This document shows positions 14,159 to 21,977 of a stretch of 64,000 nucleotides of DNA, piece by piece. The stretch covers positions 3,224,001 through 3,288,000 of the forward strand of contig OZ245872.1 in the NCBI GenBank assembly GCA_965229345.1, given 5' to 3'. Source of the DNA: PBB1 sp965229345. GTDB lineage: Bacteria; Pseudomonadota; Gammaproteobacteria; Burkholderiales; Burkholderiaceae_C. The translations under genes were made by a program, and so were the position numbers. Within the stretch, counting starts at the first letter, position 1. The number at the start of each line of letters is the position of its first letter. The notes below the pieces were generated by a model. It saw only the letters and a program-made list of their open reading frames with translations, was not told the origin of the DNA and did not search any database.

Positions 14159-14962
14159 ATGCACACCCTCCCCTTCGCGGAAAAATTAAAAGCAGTCGTA
14201 TCGATATCCATGGCCGCCTCCTTAATCGGATGCGCGACCAAAAGTACACCGATCACGAATGATGCTGCCTCGAAGATTACCCGCGTCGCAGTGGTATCAA
14301 TGACTGCAAAATCATTTTCTCGTCAATACACTGGGCTGACGGTATTCGGCAACGAGAAAGAAGAGATAGACATCTCGGATTGGAAAATTGATGCTGCGTA
14401 CGAAGATCAGATCAGAACACAACTAAAAAATGACTTCGGGATAAATGCAATTGTCGCCCCATACTCTGAACAAGAATTTTCTCGCGTCAATGATCTGAAT
14501 GGTCCTTGGGACGCCCCTGCGTTTTGGGGTCCAAACTTCGAAGCCATTGCGTCAGCAACAAAAAATTACTGCACGAGCCACTCTCTTGACGCAATTCTGG
14601 TGTTGGCAAAAGCCAAGTCCGAGGACTTTATAGCGGGGACCAACCAATATTTCGGTGGAGCGGGAATATATAGCCGAGGTCCGATTGCAAAAACAGCCAA
14701 TCTACACCTAATATCGAAGGTGGCCTTGATGGACTGCGCGACGGCAAAGCCTCTGGCAATACGACCCCTCTCATCCAAGCAAAACGGCTTTTACGGCGAC
14801 ATCATTCGAGCCTCGCCCATATTGACCATCAATTTCGATGAATCCATCATCCCGATACAAAAATGGTCACCAGAACAAAAACAGCGCATTCAATCTGATC
14901 TTGCAAGCCTCCCGAATTCATCTATCTCTGAAACATTGAAAAGCATTCTTCCTCCGAAATAA
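14159..14962 (+). CDS. AT-rich orphan lipoprotein
   Basis: 267 residues. A lipoprotein signal peptide (KAVVSISMAASLIGC) gives an envelope location. The mature part has Rossmann-like alternation (ITRVAVVSM, LDAILVLAKAK, HLISKVALMDC) but no family I can name. Codon use is clearly more A/T-rich than in the neighbours, with AAA/AAT codons and lysine/asparagine-rich content, which suggests acquisition from elsewhere. The start at 14159 was chosen because the signal peptide begins there; 25 upstream codons are GC-rich and non-conserved in character. It sits at the left edge of the accessory island, divergent from dnaE2. Confidence 0.7.
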   Translation: MHTLPFAEKLKAVVSISMAASLIGCATKSTPITNDAASKITRVAVVSMTAKSFSRQYTGLTVFGNEKEEIDISDWKIDAAYEDQIRTQLKNDFGINAIVAPYSEQEFSRVNDLNGPWDAPAFWGPNFEAIASATKNYCTSHSLDAILVLAKAKSEDFIAGTNQYFGGAGIYSRGPIAKTANLHLISKVALMDCATAKPLAIRPLSSKQNGFYGDIIRASPILTINFDESIIPIQKWSPEQKQRIQSDLASLPNSSISETLKSILPPK

Positions 14963-14971
14963 TTTTCGAAT

Positions 14972-14988
14972 GCCGTCGGCAAGACGGC
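14972..14988 (+). terminator. possible weak terminator hairpin
   Basis: GCCGTC at 14972-14977 pairs with GACGGC at 14983-14988 across a five-base loop, ten bases after the orphan lipoprotein stop. No strong T run follows, so intrinsic termination is uncertain. Confidence 0.35.
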
Positions 14989-15216
14989 AGGCTTACATGC
15001 TTTTCAAGCCGCCCTGAGACCGCGGAGACACCCGGTCACCGATACCCATTCGAGAATATTTCCACGCATGCCCGAGGCGCTTGTCGCCCGGGCAGTCTTC
15101 GGTTCGCTTCCTGCGTTTGTCCCGGGCGTATCAGCGACCGACATGAAAGCGTGCTCGTCCTCAGAGGCGGAGTTCACGCTGTTGGCGGCTTCGTGTCTCT
15201 TCCGGTGACCGGCTCT

Positions 15217-15284
15217 GATAGGCCTGGGCTCTCCGTGGTTCGGGTTCGGCGCGTTACTCGTACCCGCCGCGCCTGATGCCTATC
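15217..15284 (+). promoter_or_regulatory. candidate structured RNA leader element
   Basis: The outer stem is GATAGGC (15217-15223) with GCCTATC (15278-15284). Inside, GGCGCG (15248-15253) pairs with CGCGCC (15268-15273), and CGGGT (15241-15245) can pair with ACCCG (15262-15266) in a crossing arrangement, so a pseudoknot is possible. It matches no riboswitch class I recognise. Confidence 0.35.
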
Positions 15285-15369
15285 CGTTCACCTGAATGCA
15301 ACTCCGTGCAGGGCTCAAGGTGGTCCTACAAGTTTTTCCACTCGTGTCGCCCCTCGGATGGGGGGTACC

Positions 15370-15405
15370 TGTAAGACCTTACATCCTCCCGGATTCGGGG
15401 GATGT
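15370..15405 (+). promoter_or_regulatory. palindromic operator candidate plus adjoining hairpin
   Basis: TGTAA-GACC-TTACA is a perfect dyad (15370-15383) of the size bound by a dimeric regulator. It overlaps a hairpin with a 9-bp stem (15381-15389 with 15397-15405, including one G-T pair) and a 7-base loop. It lies 66-102 bases upstream of the secretion operon start. The regulator is unknown. Confidence 0.4.
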
Positions 15406-15471
15406 CCGAACCGCTGAGGGCTGCGCAGACTGACCTCGAAACGTTTTAAAGCGTTGTCGAGAGGAATTTGC

Positions 15472-17751
15472 ATGGGGCCGCCTGAGACTGCTCGATCGGA
15501 CAAACAAGACTTGTTTGCCTCCACACCGATCTCAAGCGCGGCCACTGAGAACACTGCCTCCGATGACGCGACACACGTTGGCCTGCAGGCGCTGTGCCTG
15601 ATCGCCCGCTTGCACCACGTCGCGGCTGACCCGGTCACGCTGGCTCATCAGCTCGGCTGGTCAAGCACCCTCCGGCTCGACATCGACGATCTGTTGATCG
15701 CCGCACGCCACCTGGGCCTGAAAGCCAAGCGCAGCCGCTGCCCCATCGATCGGCTGCGCCTTGCGGCACTGCCGGCACTAGCAGTGCTGAAGCCCGAGGT
15801 AGATGCCGCTCCGCGCATCGTCGTGCTCGCCCAGTGCGATGGGCAACGCGTGCTGTTTCAGGATCCGGCAGGTGCGTCGGGCTCATCACCGCCGACAAGT
15901 GCCCGCCCAACGATCGAACCGCTCGATGTCTTCGCCACCCAGTGGACCGGCGAACTGATCCTGATCACCAGCCGTGCCTCGCTCGCTGGCGAACTGGCAC
16001 GCTTTGACTTCAGCTGGTTCATCCCCAGCCTCGTCAAGTACCGCCGCCTGCTCGGCGAGGTGCTGGCAATCAGCCTGTTCCTGCAGCTTTTTGCGCTGGT
16101 CAGTCCGCTGTTCTTTCAGGTGGTGATGGACAAGGTGCTGGTGCACCGAGGTCTGACGACACTCGACGTGCTGGTGATCGGTCTGGTTGTCGTGGTGGTG
16201 TTCGAGAGCGTTCTCACCGCGCTGCGCGCGTACGTCTTCAGCCACACCACCAGCCGCATCGACGTCGAACTGGGCGCGCGGCTGTTCCGACACCTGCTGA
16301 ACCTGCCGCTGGCCTATTTCCAGGCGCGCCGCGTCGGCGATTCAGTGGCCCGTGTGCGCGAACTGGAAAACATCCGCAGCTTTCTGACCGGCAATGCGCT
16401 GACCCTGGTGCTGGACGTGCTGTTCTCGGTTGTCTTCATCGCGGTCATGTTCGCCTACAGCGTGCCACTGACACTGATCGTGCTGGTCTCGCTGCCGCTG
16501 TATCTGGGGCTGAGCCTCGCGGTGGTTCCCGTGCTGCGCGCGCGCCTGAACGAGAAGTTCGCCCGCGGCGCCGAGAACCAGGCACTGCTGGTCGAGACTG
16601 TCACCGGCATTCAAACGGTGAAGGCCGCCGCGCTCGAACCCGCGATGGCGCGCCGCTGGGATAACCAGCTCGCGGCCTACGTGTCGGCAAGTTTTCGAAC
16701 ACAGACACTGGCCGGTTTCGCGCACGAAGGTATCAACCTGATCGGCAAGCTGGTCAACGCCGCCACGCTCTGGTACGGCGCCCATCTGGTGATCGACGGG
16801 CAATTGACAGTAGGCATGTTCGTTGCCTTCAACATGTTCGCCGGCCGCGTCAGCCAGCCCATCGTGCGCATGGCACAGATGTGGAGCGACTTCCAGCAGA
16901 CCGGCATCTCGATGGCGCGTCTCGGTGACGTGCTGAACGCCCGCACCGAAGTGCCTCCGAGTCATGCTGCGCAGCTGCCACCGATCCGCGGCCAGATCAC
17001 GCTCGATCAGGTGACCTTCCGCTACCGACCCGAGGCTGGGCCAGCCTTGCAAGGCCTCAGCCTCGACATCCGCCCTGGCGAGGTGATCGGCATCGTCGGA
17101 CGATCGGGCTCGGGCAAGAGCACGCTGACCAAGCTGGTGCAGCGGCTGTACACACCAGAGCAGGGCCGCATCCTGATCGATGGCATCGACACCGCCCTGA
17201 TCGATGCCGCACAGCTGCGCCGCCAAGTCGGCGTGGTGCTGCAAGACAACCTGCTGTTTCACCGCAGCGTGCGCGAGAACATCGCCATCACCGACCCTGC
17301 TGCCCCGATCGAAACCGTGCTGCGCGCCGCGCGGCTGGCCGGCGCACACGACTTCATCAGCGAACTGCCCGAGGGCTACGACACGCTGGTCGGTGAGCAA
17401 GGTGCCAACCTGTCGGGGGGACAACGCCAGCGCGTCGCCATTGCCCGCGCGCTGTTCAACCAGCCACGCATCCTGATCTTCGACGAGGCCACCAGCGCAC
17501 TCGATTACGAAAGCGAAGCCATCGTCCAACGCAACATGACGCACATCTGTCAGGGCCGCACGGTGCTGATGATCGCCCACCGCCTGAGCGCAGTGCGCAA
17601 TGCGAACCGCATCGTGGTCATGGACCAGGGGCGCGTGGTCGAGATGGGCACCCATGACGAACTACAGGTCCTGCCGCAAGGGCTGTATGCCCATCTGTGG
17701 GCGATGCAGGGAGGTACAGCCACCCAGCGCTCTCAATCGGTGACGCCATGA
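15472..17751 (+). CDS. type I secretion ABC transporter, HlyB-like
   Basis: 759 residues in the HlyB order. The N-terminal C39-like domain (about 30-160) lacks the peptidase Cys: the position reads GLQALCLIARLHH without the DCG motif. It is therefore a substrate-docking, non-cleaving domain as in RTX exporters. Next comes a six-helix membrane domain (about 190-460), then the ATPase with Walker A GRSGSGKST (543-551), LSGGQRQRVAIARAL (about 647) and LIFDEATSALD, plus the H-loop IAHRL. ATG 15472 has a good ribosome binding site; an in-frame TTG six codons upstream does not. It overlaps hlyD by ATGA. It should export the RTX protein encoded at the operon end. Confidence 0.93.
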   Translation: MGPPETARSDKQDLFASTPISSAATENTASDDATHVGLQALCLIARLHHVAADPVTLAHQLGWSSTLRLDIDDLLIAARHLGLKAKRSRCPIDRLRLAALPALAVLKPEVDAAPRIVVLAQCDGQRVLFQDPAGASGSSPPTSARPTIEPLDVFATQWTGELILITSRASLAGELARFDFSWFIPSLVKYRRLLGEVLAISLFLQLFALVSPLFFQVVMDKVLVHRGLTTLDVLVIGLVVVVVFESVLTALRAYVFSHTTSRIDVELGARLFRHLLNLPLAYFQARRVGDSVARVRELENIRSFLTGNALTLVLDVLFSVVFIAVMFAYSVPLTLIVLVSLPLYLGLSLAVVPVLRARLNEKFARGAENQALLVETVTGIQTVKAAALEPAMARRWDNQLAAYVSASFRTQTLAGFAHEGINLIGKLVNAATLWYGAHLVIDGQLTVGMFVAFNMFAGRVSQPIVRMAQMWSDFQQTGISMARLGDVLNARTEVPPSHAAQLPPIRGQITLDQVTFRYRPEAGPALQGLSLDIRPGEVIGIVGRSGSGKSTLTKLVQRLYTPEQGRILIDGIDTALIDAAQLRRQVGVVLQDNLLFHRSVRENIAITDPAAPIETVLRAARLAGAHDFISELPEGYDTLVGEQGANLSGGQRQRVAIARALFNQPRILIFDEATSALDYESEAIVQRNMTHICQGRTVLMIAHRLSAVRNANRIVVMDQGRVVEMGTHDELQVLPQGLYAHLWAMQGGTATQRSQSVTP

Positions 17752-19169
17752 CCGCCGCCTCCGAATCGGCCGCCCCACGCCACCCTGCCCTCGACCTGCT
17801 GGCCCGCTATCGCGCCATCTTTCGTGCGGTCTGGGGCATGCGGCACGAGTTGTCGGGCCCGACGCGACTGGCCGACGAAGCGGCCTTTCTGCCCGCTGCG
17901 CTCAGCCTGCAGGAAACGCCGGTTCATCCAGCACCACAGCGCTTTGCATGGGTGATTTGCGGGCTCTTTGTCGTGGCGCTGGTGTGGAGCATCGTTGGGC
18001 GCATCGACATCGTTGCGGTGGCGCCCGGACGCATCGTGGTGAGCGAGCGCACCAAAACACTCCAGCCACTGGAAACCAGCGTCGTCCGCAAGGTGCTGGT
18101 GAAAGACGGTGATGCGGTTCAAGCACGGCAGGTGCTGGTGGAGCTGGATGCCACCAATGCCCGCGCCGACGGAGCCAACGCGCAGGAGCAACTGGCCTGG
18201 GCACAGTCGGAGGAATTGCGCACCACCGCGCTGATGCAAGCACTGCGATCGCAGCGCGCCCCGTCGGTTCCCGCGGAAGCAAGCAGCCAGACCCACGCTC
18301 AACTGGATGCCGAGTGGCAGGACATCTCTGCCCGTCTGGCCAAACTCGATGCTGAGCAAGCACATCGGCAAGCCGAGCTTGCGACGGTGCACGAAACGAT
18401 CGGCAAACTGGAGGCCACCTTGCCGATGGCCCGACAACGAGAGATCGATTTCAAGGTGCTGGCCGACAAGGGCTTCATGTCTGGACACGCAGGCCAGGAC
18501 CGCACCCGCGATCGCATCGAACAGGAGCGCGATCTCGCCACGCAGCAGGCGCGGCTGGCCGAAGCCAGGGCGGCCTCCCGAGAAACAACGCAGGCGCGTG
18601 CAGCCTACCTGGCCGAAACCCAGCGCTCGCTCAGTGAGCGGCAGGCCCAGGCCATCTTGAAGCGGCAGCAATTCACCCAGGAATTGAACAAGGCGCAGCA
18701 GCGCTCGCGGCTCACACAGCTCACCGCGCCAGTGGACGGCACTGTCCAGCAGGTGGCGGTGCATACCGAGGGTGGTGTAGTCACCGAAGCGCAGGTGCTC
18801 ATGGTGATCGTGCCCAGAGACGCCCAGGTCACCGCCGAGGTCGTGATCGACAACAAGGACATCGGCTTCGTCAATGCGGGCCAGGCAGCGGCCATCAAGC
18901 TGGAGACGTTTCCGTACACCCGCTACGGCACGGTGGACGCGCAGGTGAAAAGCGTCACCGCCGATGCCGTGACCGACGAGAAAAAAGGCGCCATCTTCCC
19001 GGCCACGCTGACGCTGGGGCAAGCGTACATCGACGTCGATGGCAAGCGCATCGCGCTGAGCCCCGGCATGAACCTCACCGCCGAAATCAAGACCGGCCAG
19101 CGCCGGGTGATCGATTACCTGCTCAGCCCGGTTCAAAAAACGGCGAGCGAAAGCCTGCGGGAGCGTTGA
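17748..19169 (+). CDS. HlyD-family type I secretion membrane fusion protein
   Basis: 473 residues. A cytoplasmic N-terminus is followed by a single membrane helix (WVICGLFVVALVWSIVG, about 66-83) and a lipoyl-like half (GRIVVSERTKTLQPLE...VRKVLVKDGDAV). A long periplasmic coiled coil (about 140-330) carries the HlyD-typical VLADKGFMSGHAGQDRTRD. The second barrel half has LTAPVDGTVQQVAVHTEGGV, and the C-terminus has SPGMNLTAEIKTGQRRVIDY. It links the inner-membrane ABC exporter to a TolC-type outer-membrane channel, which is not encoded here. The start overlaps the previous stop (ATGA), which implies coupling. Confidence 0.93.
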   Translation: MTAASESAAPRHPALDLLARYRAIFRAVWGMRHELSGPTRLADEAAFLPAALSLQETPVHPAPQRFAWVICGLFVVALVWSIVGRIDIVAVAPGRIVVSERTKTLQPLETSVVRKVLVKDGDAVQARQVLVELDATNARADGANAQEQLAWAQSEELRTTALMQALRSQRAPSVPAEASSQTHAQLDAEWQDISARLAKLDAEQAHRQAELATVHETIGKLEATLPMARQREIDFKVLADKGFMSGHAGQDRTRDRIEQERDLATQQARLAEARAASRETTQARAAYLAETQRSLSERQAQAILKRQQFTQELNKAQQRSRLTQLTAPVDGTVQQVAVHTEGGVVTEAQVLMVIVPRDAQVTAEVVIDNKDIGFVNAGQAAAIKLETFPYTRYGTVDAQVKSVTADAVTDEKKGAIFPATLTLGQAYIDVDGKRIALSPGMNLTAEIKTGQRRVIDYLLSPVQKTASESLRER

Positions 19170-20455
19170 TGCGCGTGCTCGTGATTCACCAGAATTTCCC
19201 AGGGCAGTTTGCGCACCTGGTGCGCAGTTGGAGCCAGCGCCCCGGATGGGACGTGCGCGGACTGGGCCGCGACACCGCACCCGGCTTGCCTGGCTTCGCC
19301 GCACTCACCCGCTACAAGCCGGCCCGCGTTGTGCGGCCGAATCAACACGCGTACCTGCGCCAGATCGAAGACGCCACGCTGCACGGGCAAGCCACCGCGC
19401 GGGCGATGCTGGCAATGCGTCAGTCAGGCTTTGTGCCCGATGTGATCGTGGCCCACCCAGGCTGGGGCGAAACGCTGTATGCCAAGGATGTGTTTCCAGA
19501 TTCACGTCTGGTGCACCTGTGCGAGTGGTACTACAGCGCCGAGGACGCCGACGTTGGCTTCGATCCGGAATTTCCCGTCAGCTTCGACACATGCGCACGC
19601 ATCCGCACCTGGAACGCGCTGCACGCGCTGAACCTGACTCACTGCGACGTAGCGGTAGCGCCCACGCAGTGGCAAAAGAGCCGGCACCCAGACATCTTTC
19701 ATCCCAAGATCCGCGTACAGCACGAAGGCATCGCCACCCACGAGCTCGGTCCCGACCCGGATGCAGCCATCACCACGCCCAGCGGCGTGGTACTCAGAGC
19801 AAGTGACGTCGACCAACCCGTGCTCACTTACGTCGCGCGCAACCTCGAGCCCTACCGGGGCTTTCATGTCTTCATGCGAGCGCTGGAACGCATCCAGCGG
19901 ATCGACCCTCGGTGCCACGCAATCATCGTCGGTGGTGACGAGGTGAGCTACGGGCAGCGACCACCAGCAACCAGCAGTGCCAAGTCAGCCAAGTCGGGCA
20001 ATTGGCGCGAACACATGCTTTCGCAAGTAACGCTCGACCCAACCCGCACGCACTTCATGGGCCGCTTGCCGCGTGAGCAATACCTGCAGGTATTGCAAGT
20101 GTCGAACGCGCATGTGTATCTGACCTACCCCTTCGTGCTGAGTTGGTCCCTGCTGGAGGCCATGGCCTGTGGCGCGCCCATCGTGGCGAGTGACACCGCA
20201 CCCGTCAGAGAAGTGCTGCGCGACGGCGAGAACGGCCGGCTGGTCGAGTTTTTCAACGCTGACGCGATCGCTGATGCCGCCATCCACACGATGCACAGTG
20301 AACGGACCAATGTGGTCTGGCGCATGCAGGCAATGGCGGACGCGCAGGATTACGGATTGAGCATGGGATTGGGTGGGTATGACGCATTGCTCGGTCTGGC
20401 GCCACGACGCGCGACAAAAGCGCCCCCTGCTTTTGATCAGGTTGGGAGTTTTTGA
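19169..20455 (+). CDS. GT4-type glycosyltransferase in the secretion operon
   Basis: 428 residues with the GT-B fold. The N-terminal VLVIHQNFPGQF and DVIVAHPGWGETLY are typical of a glycosyltransferase group found with surface proteins. The C-terminal donor domain has YVARNLEPYRGFHVF, FMGRLPREQYLQVL and VSWSLLEAMACG-type E-x7-E (LLEAMACGAPIVASD). It overlaps hlyD by one base (TGATG) and the next gene by one base, so it is tightly built into the type I secretion operon. Glycosylation of the secreted RTX protein or of a surface partner is a reasonable inference; a direct substrate cannot be read from the sequence. Confidence 0.85.
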   Translation: MRVLVIHQNFPGQFAHLVRSWSQRPGWDVRGLGRDTAPGLPGFAALTRYKPARVVRPNQHAYLRQIEDATLHGQATARAMLAMRQSGFVPDVIVAHPGWGETLYAKDVFPDSRLVHLCEWYYSAEDADVGFDPEFPVSFDTCARIRTWNALHALNLTHCDVAVAPTQWQKSRHPDIFHPKIRVQHEGIATHELGPDPDAAITTPSGVVLRASDVDQPVLTYVARNLEPYRGFHVFMRALERIQRIDPRCHAIIVGGDEVSYGQRPPATSSAKSAKSGNWREHMLSQVTLDPTRTHFMGRLPREQYLQVLQVSNAHVYLTYPFVLSWSLLEAMACGAPIVASDTAPVREVLRDGENGRLVEFFNADAIADAAIHTMHSERTNVVWRMQAMADAQDYGLSMGLGGYDALLGLAPRRATKAPPAFDQVGSF

Positions 20456-21042
20456 TGAAGCTGATGGATTGGTTGCTGGGCCTGTCTGCGGCGGGGCTGG
20501 GGTTGTGGCTCATCTTCCACGCCCCCAACATGCATTGGAATGAAGAGGTTCAACTTCAGACGGGCGAAGTGATTGTGATCCGGCGCACCGCGATATTCAG
20601 CGAGAACCCGATGACCGCCGGCGGGGCGGAATCCTCCAACAAGGGAATGACGATCGAATTCAAATCACCCGACAAACCTGATAACCCAGCGATGTGGAGC
20701 GGGGTGCATGTACCGATTATTCTGGACCGAGACCCCCATACCCATGAATGGGTCATCGTCGCGACTTTTTATCACTGTGGAAGCTGGCATGACAACGGGC
20801 AGCCGACGCCGCCTTACACGACATACCGGTATCGCGACGGTAAATGGTTGCAGCAATCGATGGATCCGTCGTGGATCGGGCGCGATGCCAATGTAGTTGC
20901 CATCGATATTTCTGATGGAAGGCTCATCAGAAGCAGCAATCCGATTTTCACGATTTCAGACAAGAAAAAACTATTTCTCGATCGACCGGAAGTTTCCCTG
21001 GAATACAAGAAAGTCGTCGGCAAGTGGAGCAGAAGTTGCTGA
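20455..21042 (+). CDS. hypothetical membrane-anchored protein
   Basis: 195 residues. One N-terminal hydrophobic segment (MDWLLGLSAAGLGLWLIFHA) is followed by a soluble, probably periplasmic, part. That part has WSGVHVPIILDRDPHTHEWV and HCGSWHDNGQPTPPYTTYRY. I do not recognise the family. The start ATG overlaps the glycosyltransferase stop (TGATG). Codon use turns A/T-richer toward the 3' end, like the other small genes here. Its place in the operon suggests an accessory, processing or self-protection role for the secreted lipase-RTX protein. Confidence 0.65.
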   Translation: MKLMDWLLGLSAAGLGLWLIFHAPNMHWNEEVQLQTGEVIVIRRTAIFSENPMTAGGAESSNKGMTIEFKSPDKPDNPAMWSGVHVPIILDRDPHTHEWVIVATFYHCGSWHDNGQPTPPYTTYRYRDGKWLQQSMDPSWIGRDANVVAIDISDGRLIRSSNPIFTISDKKKLFLDRPEVSLEYKKVVGKWSRSC

Positions 21043-21090
21043 CTTATTAAATGTTTCATATCTGTACAACCACAAAATAAGGAACATATC

Positions 21091-21480
21091 GTGCCAATAT
21101 TTCAAAAATACCCGCAGCCACCAATTAACACGTACAGCAGCACAGATGAGTTTTGCACTTCTGATTTCACGCCTCAAGATATCCTAACTCGTGTTAGCGA
21201 TTTGCTTGGCTGCAATTCACTACCAAGCCGCGCGGGCAAATGCACCTGCGCGGTCGCCACTCATGTCAGCGCCAACACCATCGCACGCAGCCAAACCAAA
21301 GGCCAGCTCCTGCTCGCTGGTCACCAGATCAATGGCGACGGCATCGAACCCGATGATCCCGAGGCCATCACGTTCGGCCCCTCCAAAGTCGCCAAAATCA
21401 AGGCCGATGCAGGCATCAATCCGATCGCTGGGCTAGGCGTGCAGGTCACTCCGAAGATACATGCCCTCATAGAGCACTAA
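21091..21480 (+). CDS. small hypothetical protein (GTG start, uncertain)
   Basis: 129 residues from a GTG preceded by AAGGAA at good spacing. The N-terminal third is A/T-rich; the rest uses GC-rich codons. No signal peptide, membrane segment or family is recognised. Segments such as GQLLLAGHQINGDGIEPDD look like ordered protein. It could be a composite or decayed gene, since base use changes abruptly near 21190. It is kept because spacing and direction fit the operon. Confidence 0.4.
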   Translation: MPIFQKYPQPPINTYSSTDEFCTSDFTPQDILTRVSDLLGCNSLPSRAGKCTCAVATHVSANTIARSQTKGQLLLAGHQINGDGIEPDDPEAITFGPSKVAKIKADAGINPIAGLGVQVTPKIHALIEH

Positions 21481-21524
21481 TTCCAATTTGTTGCTACACA
21501 CGATATCCACTGGAGACTCGTCGC

Positions 21525-21974
21525 ATGAAGAAGCTCTTCTCAGTCTTGTTGTTTCTGCCGCTCGTGGCGTGTAGCGCCACACCATCGAAAGCGGACCTCG
21601 ATGCTGAGGTCAAACGCTTGTGCGCTATTGACGGCGGGGTCAAGGTGTATGAGACGGTGTGGTTGCCAGCGGAGCGGTTTGATAGTCGAGGAACTGTAGA
21701 CATTTTTCAACCGGGTCGCAGTAAGGCATCGCTTGGATCGGACTATCTATATCGAGAAGAAAAGGAAGTCATTATTTCCGGCAACCCCGAGATGTGGAGA
21801 ACTCACTACCAAATTATCAGAAATTCGGACAAAAAATTGCTTAGCGAAGCTCGCATCTACATACGCAGAGGCGGAGATATACCAGGCCCATGGCATGACT
21901 CATATTTCAGTTGCCCCGATCTAAAAGATTTTGGTGTAGTCGAATCAACCTTCCGCAGCCAACCCAAAGAGTGA
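21525..21974 (+). CDS. small lipoprotein next to the RTX lipase
   Basis: 149 residues. A canonical lipoprotein signal peptide with lipobox LPLVAC at 12-17 is present. The mature part is small with three Cys (lipobox, RLCAIDGG and YFSCPDL), so one disulfide is possible. The ATG is preceded by GGAG. The stop is only 3 bases before the RTX gene start, so the two are surely cotranscribed. Lipoproteins beside lipase toxins can act as immunity or chaperone proteins. That role is inferred from position only, as no family is recognised. Confidence 0.7.
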   Translation: MKKLFSVLLFLPLVACSATPSKADLDAEVKRLCAIDGGVKVYETVWLPAERFDSRGTVDIFQPGRSKASLGSDYLYREEKEVIISGNPEMWRTHYQIIRNSDKKLLSEARIYIRRGGDIPGPWHDSYFSCPDLKDFGVVESTFRSQPKE

Positions 21975-21977
21975 ATA

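Larger units (their letters stand above)
14963..15471 (+). other. 509-bp leader region of the type I secretion operon
   Basis: No gene is evident here. It contains the weak hairpin after the lipoprotein, a nested or pseudoknot-like set of complementary segments at 15217-15284, a short palindrome at 15370-15383 and a 9-bp hairpin at 15381-15405. It ends in a good ribosome binding site (AGAGGA at 15460-15465). It is probably the promoter and 5' leader of the secretion operon. Confidence 0.55.

Noticed and set aside
15454..15471. TTG start six codons upstream for the HlyB-like gene
   Set aside because: The ribosome binding site AGAGGA lies between the TTG and the ATG at 15472 and serves the ATG.
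19169..20455. Reading the GT4 gene as a toxin-activating acyltransferase (HlyC type)
   Set aside because: The length, GT-B fold segments and E-x7-E donor motif fit a glycosyltransferase; HlyC-type proteins are about 170 residues.
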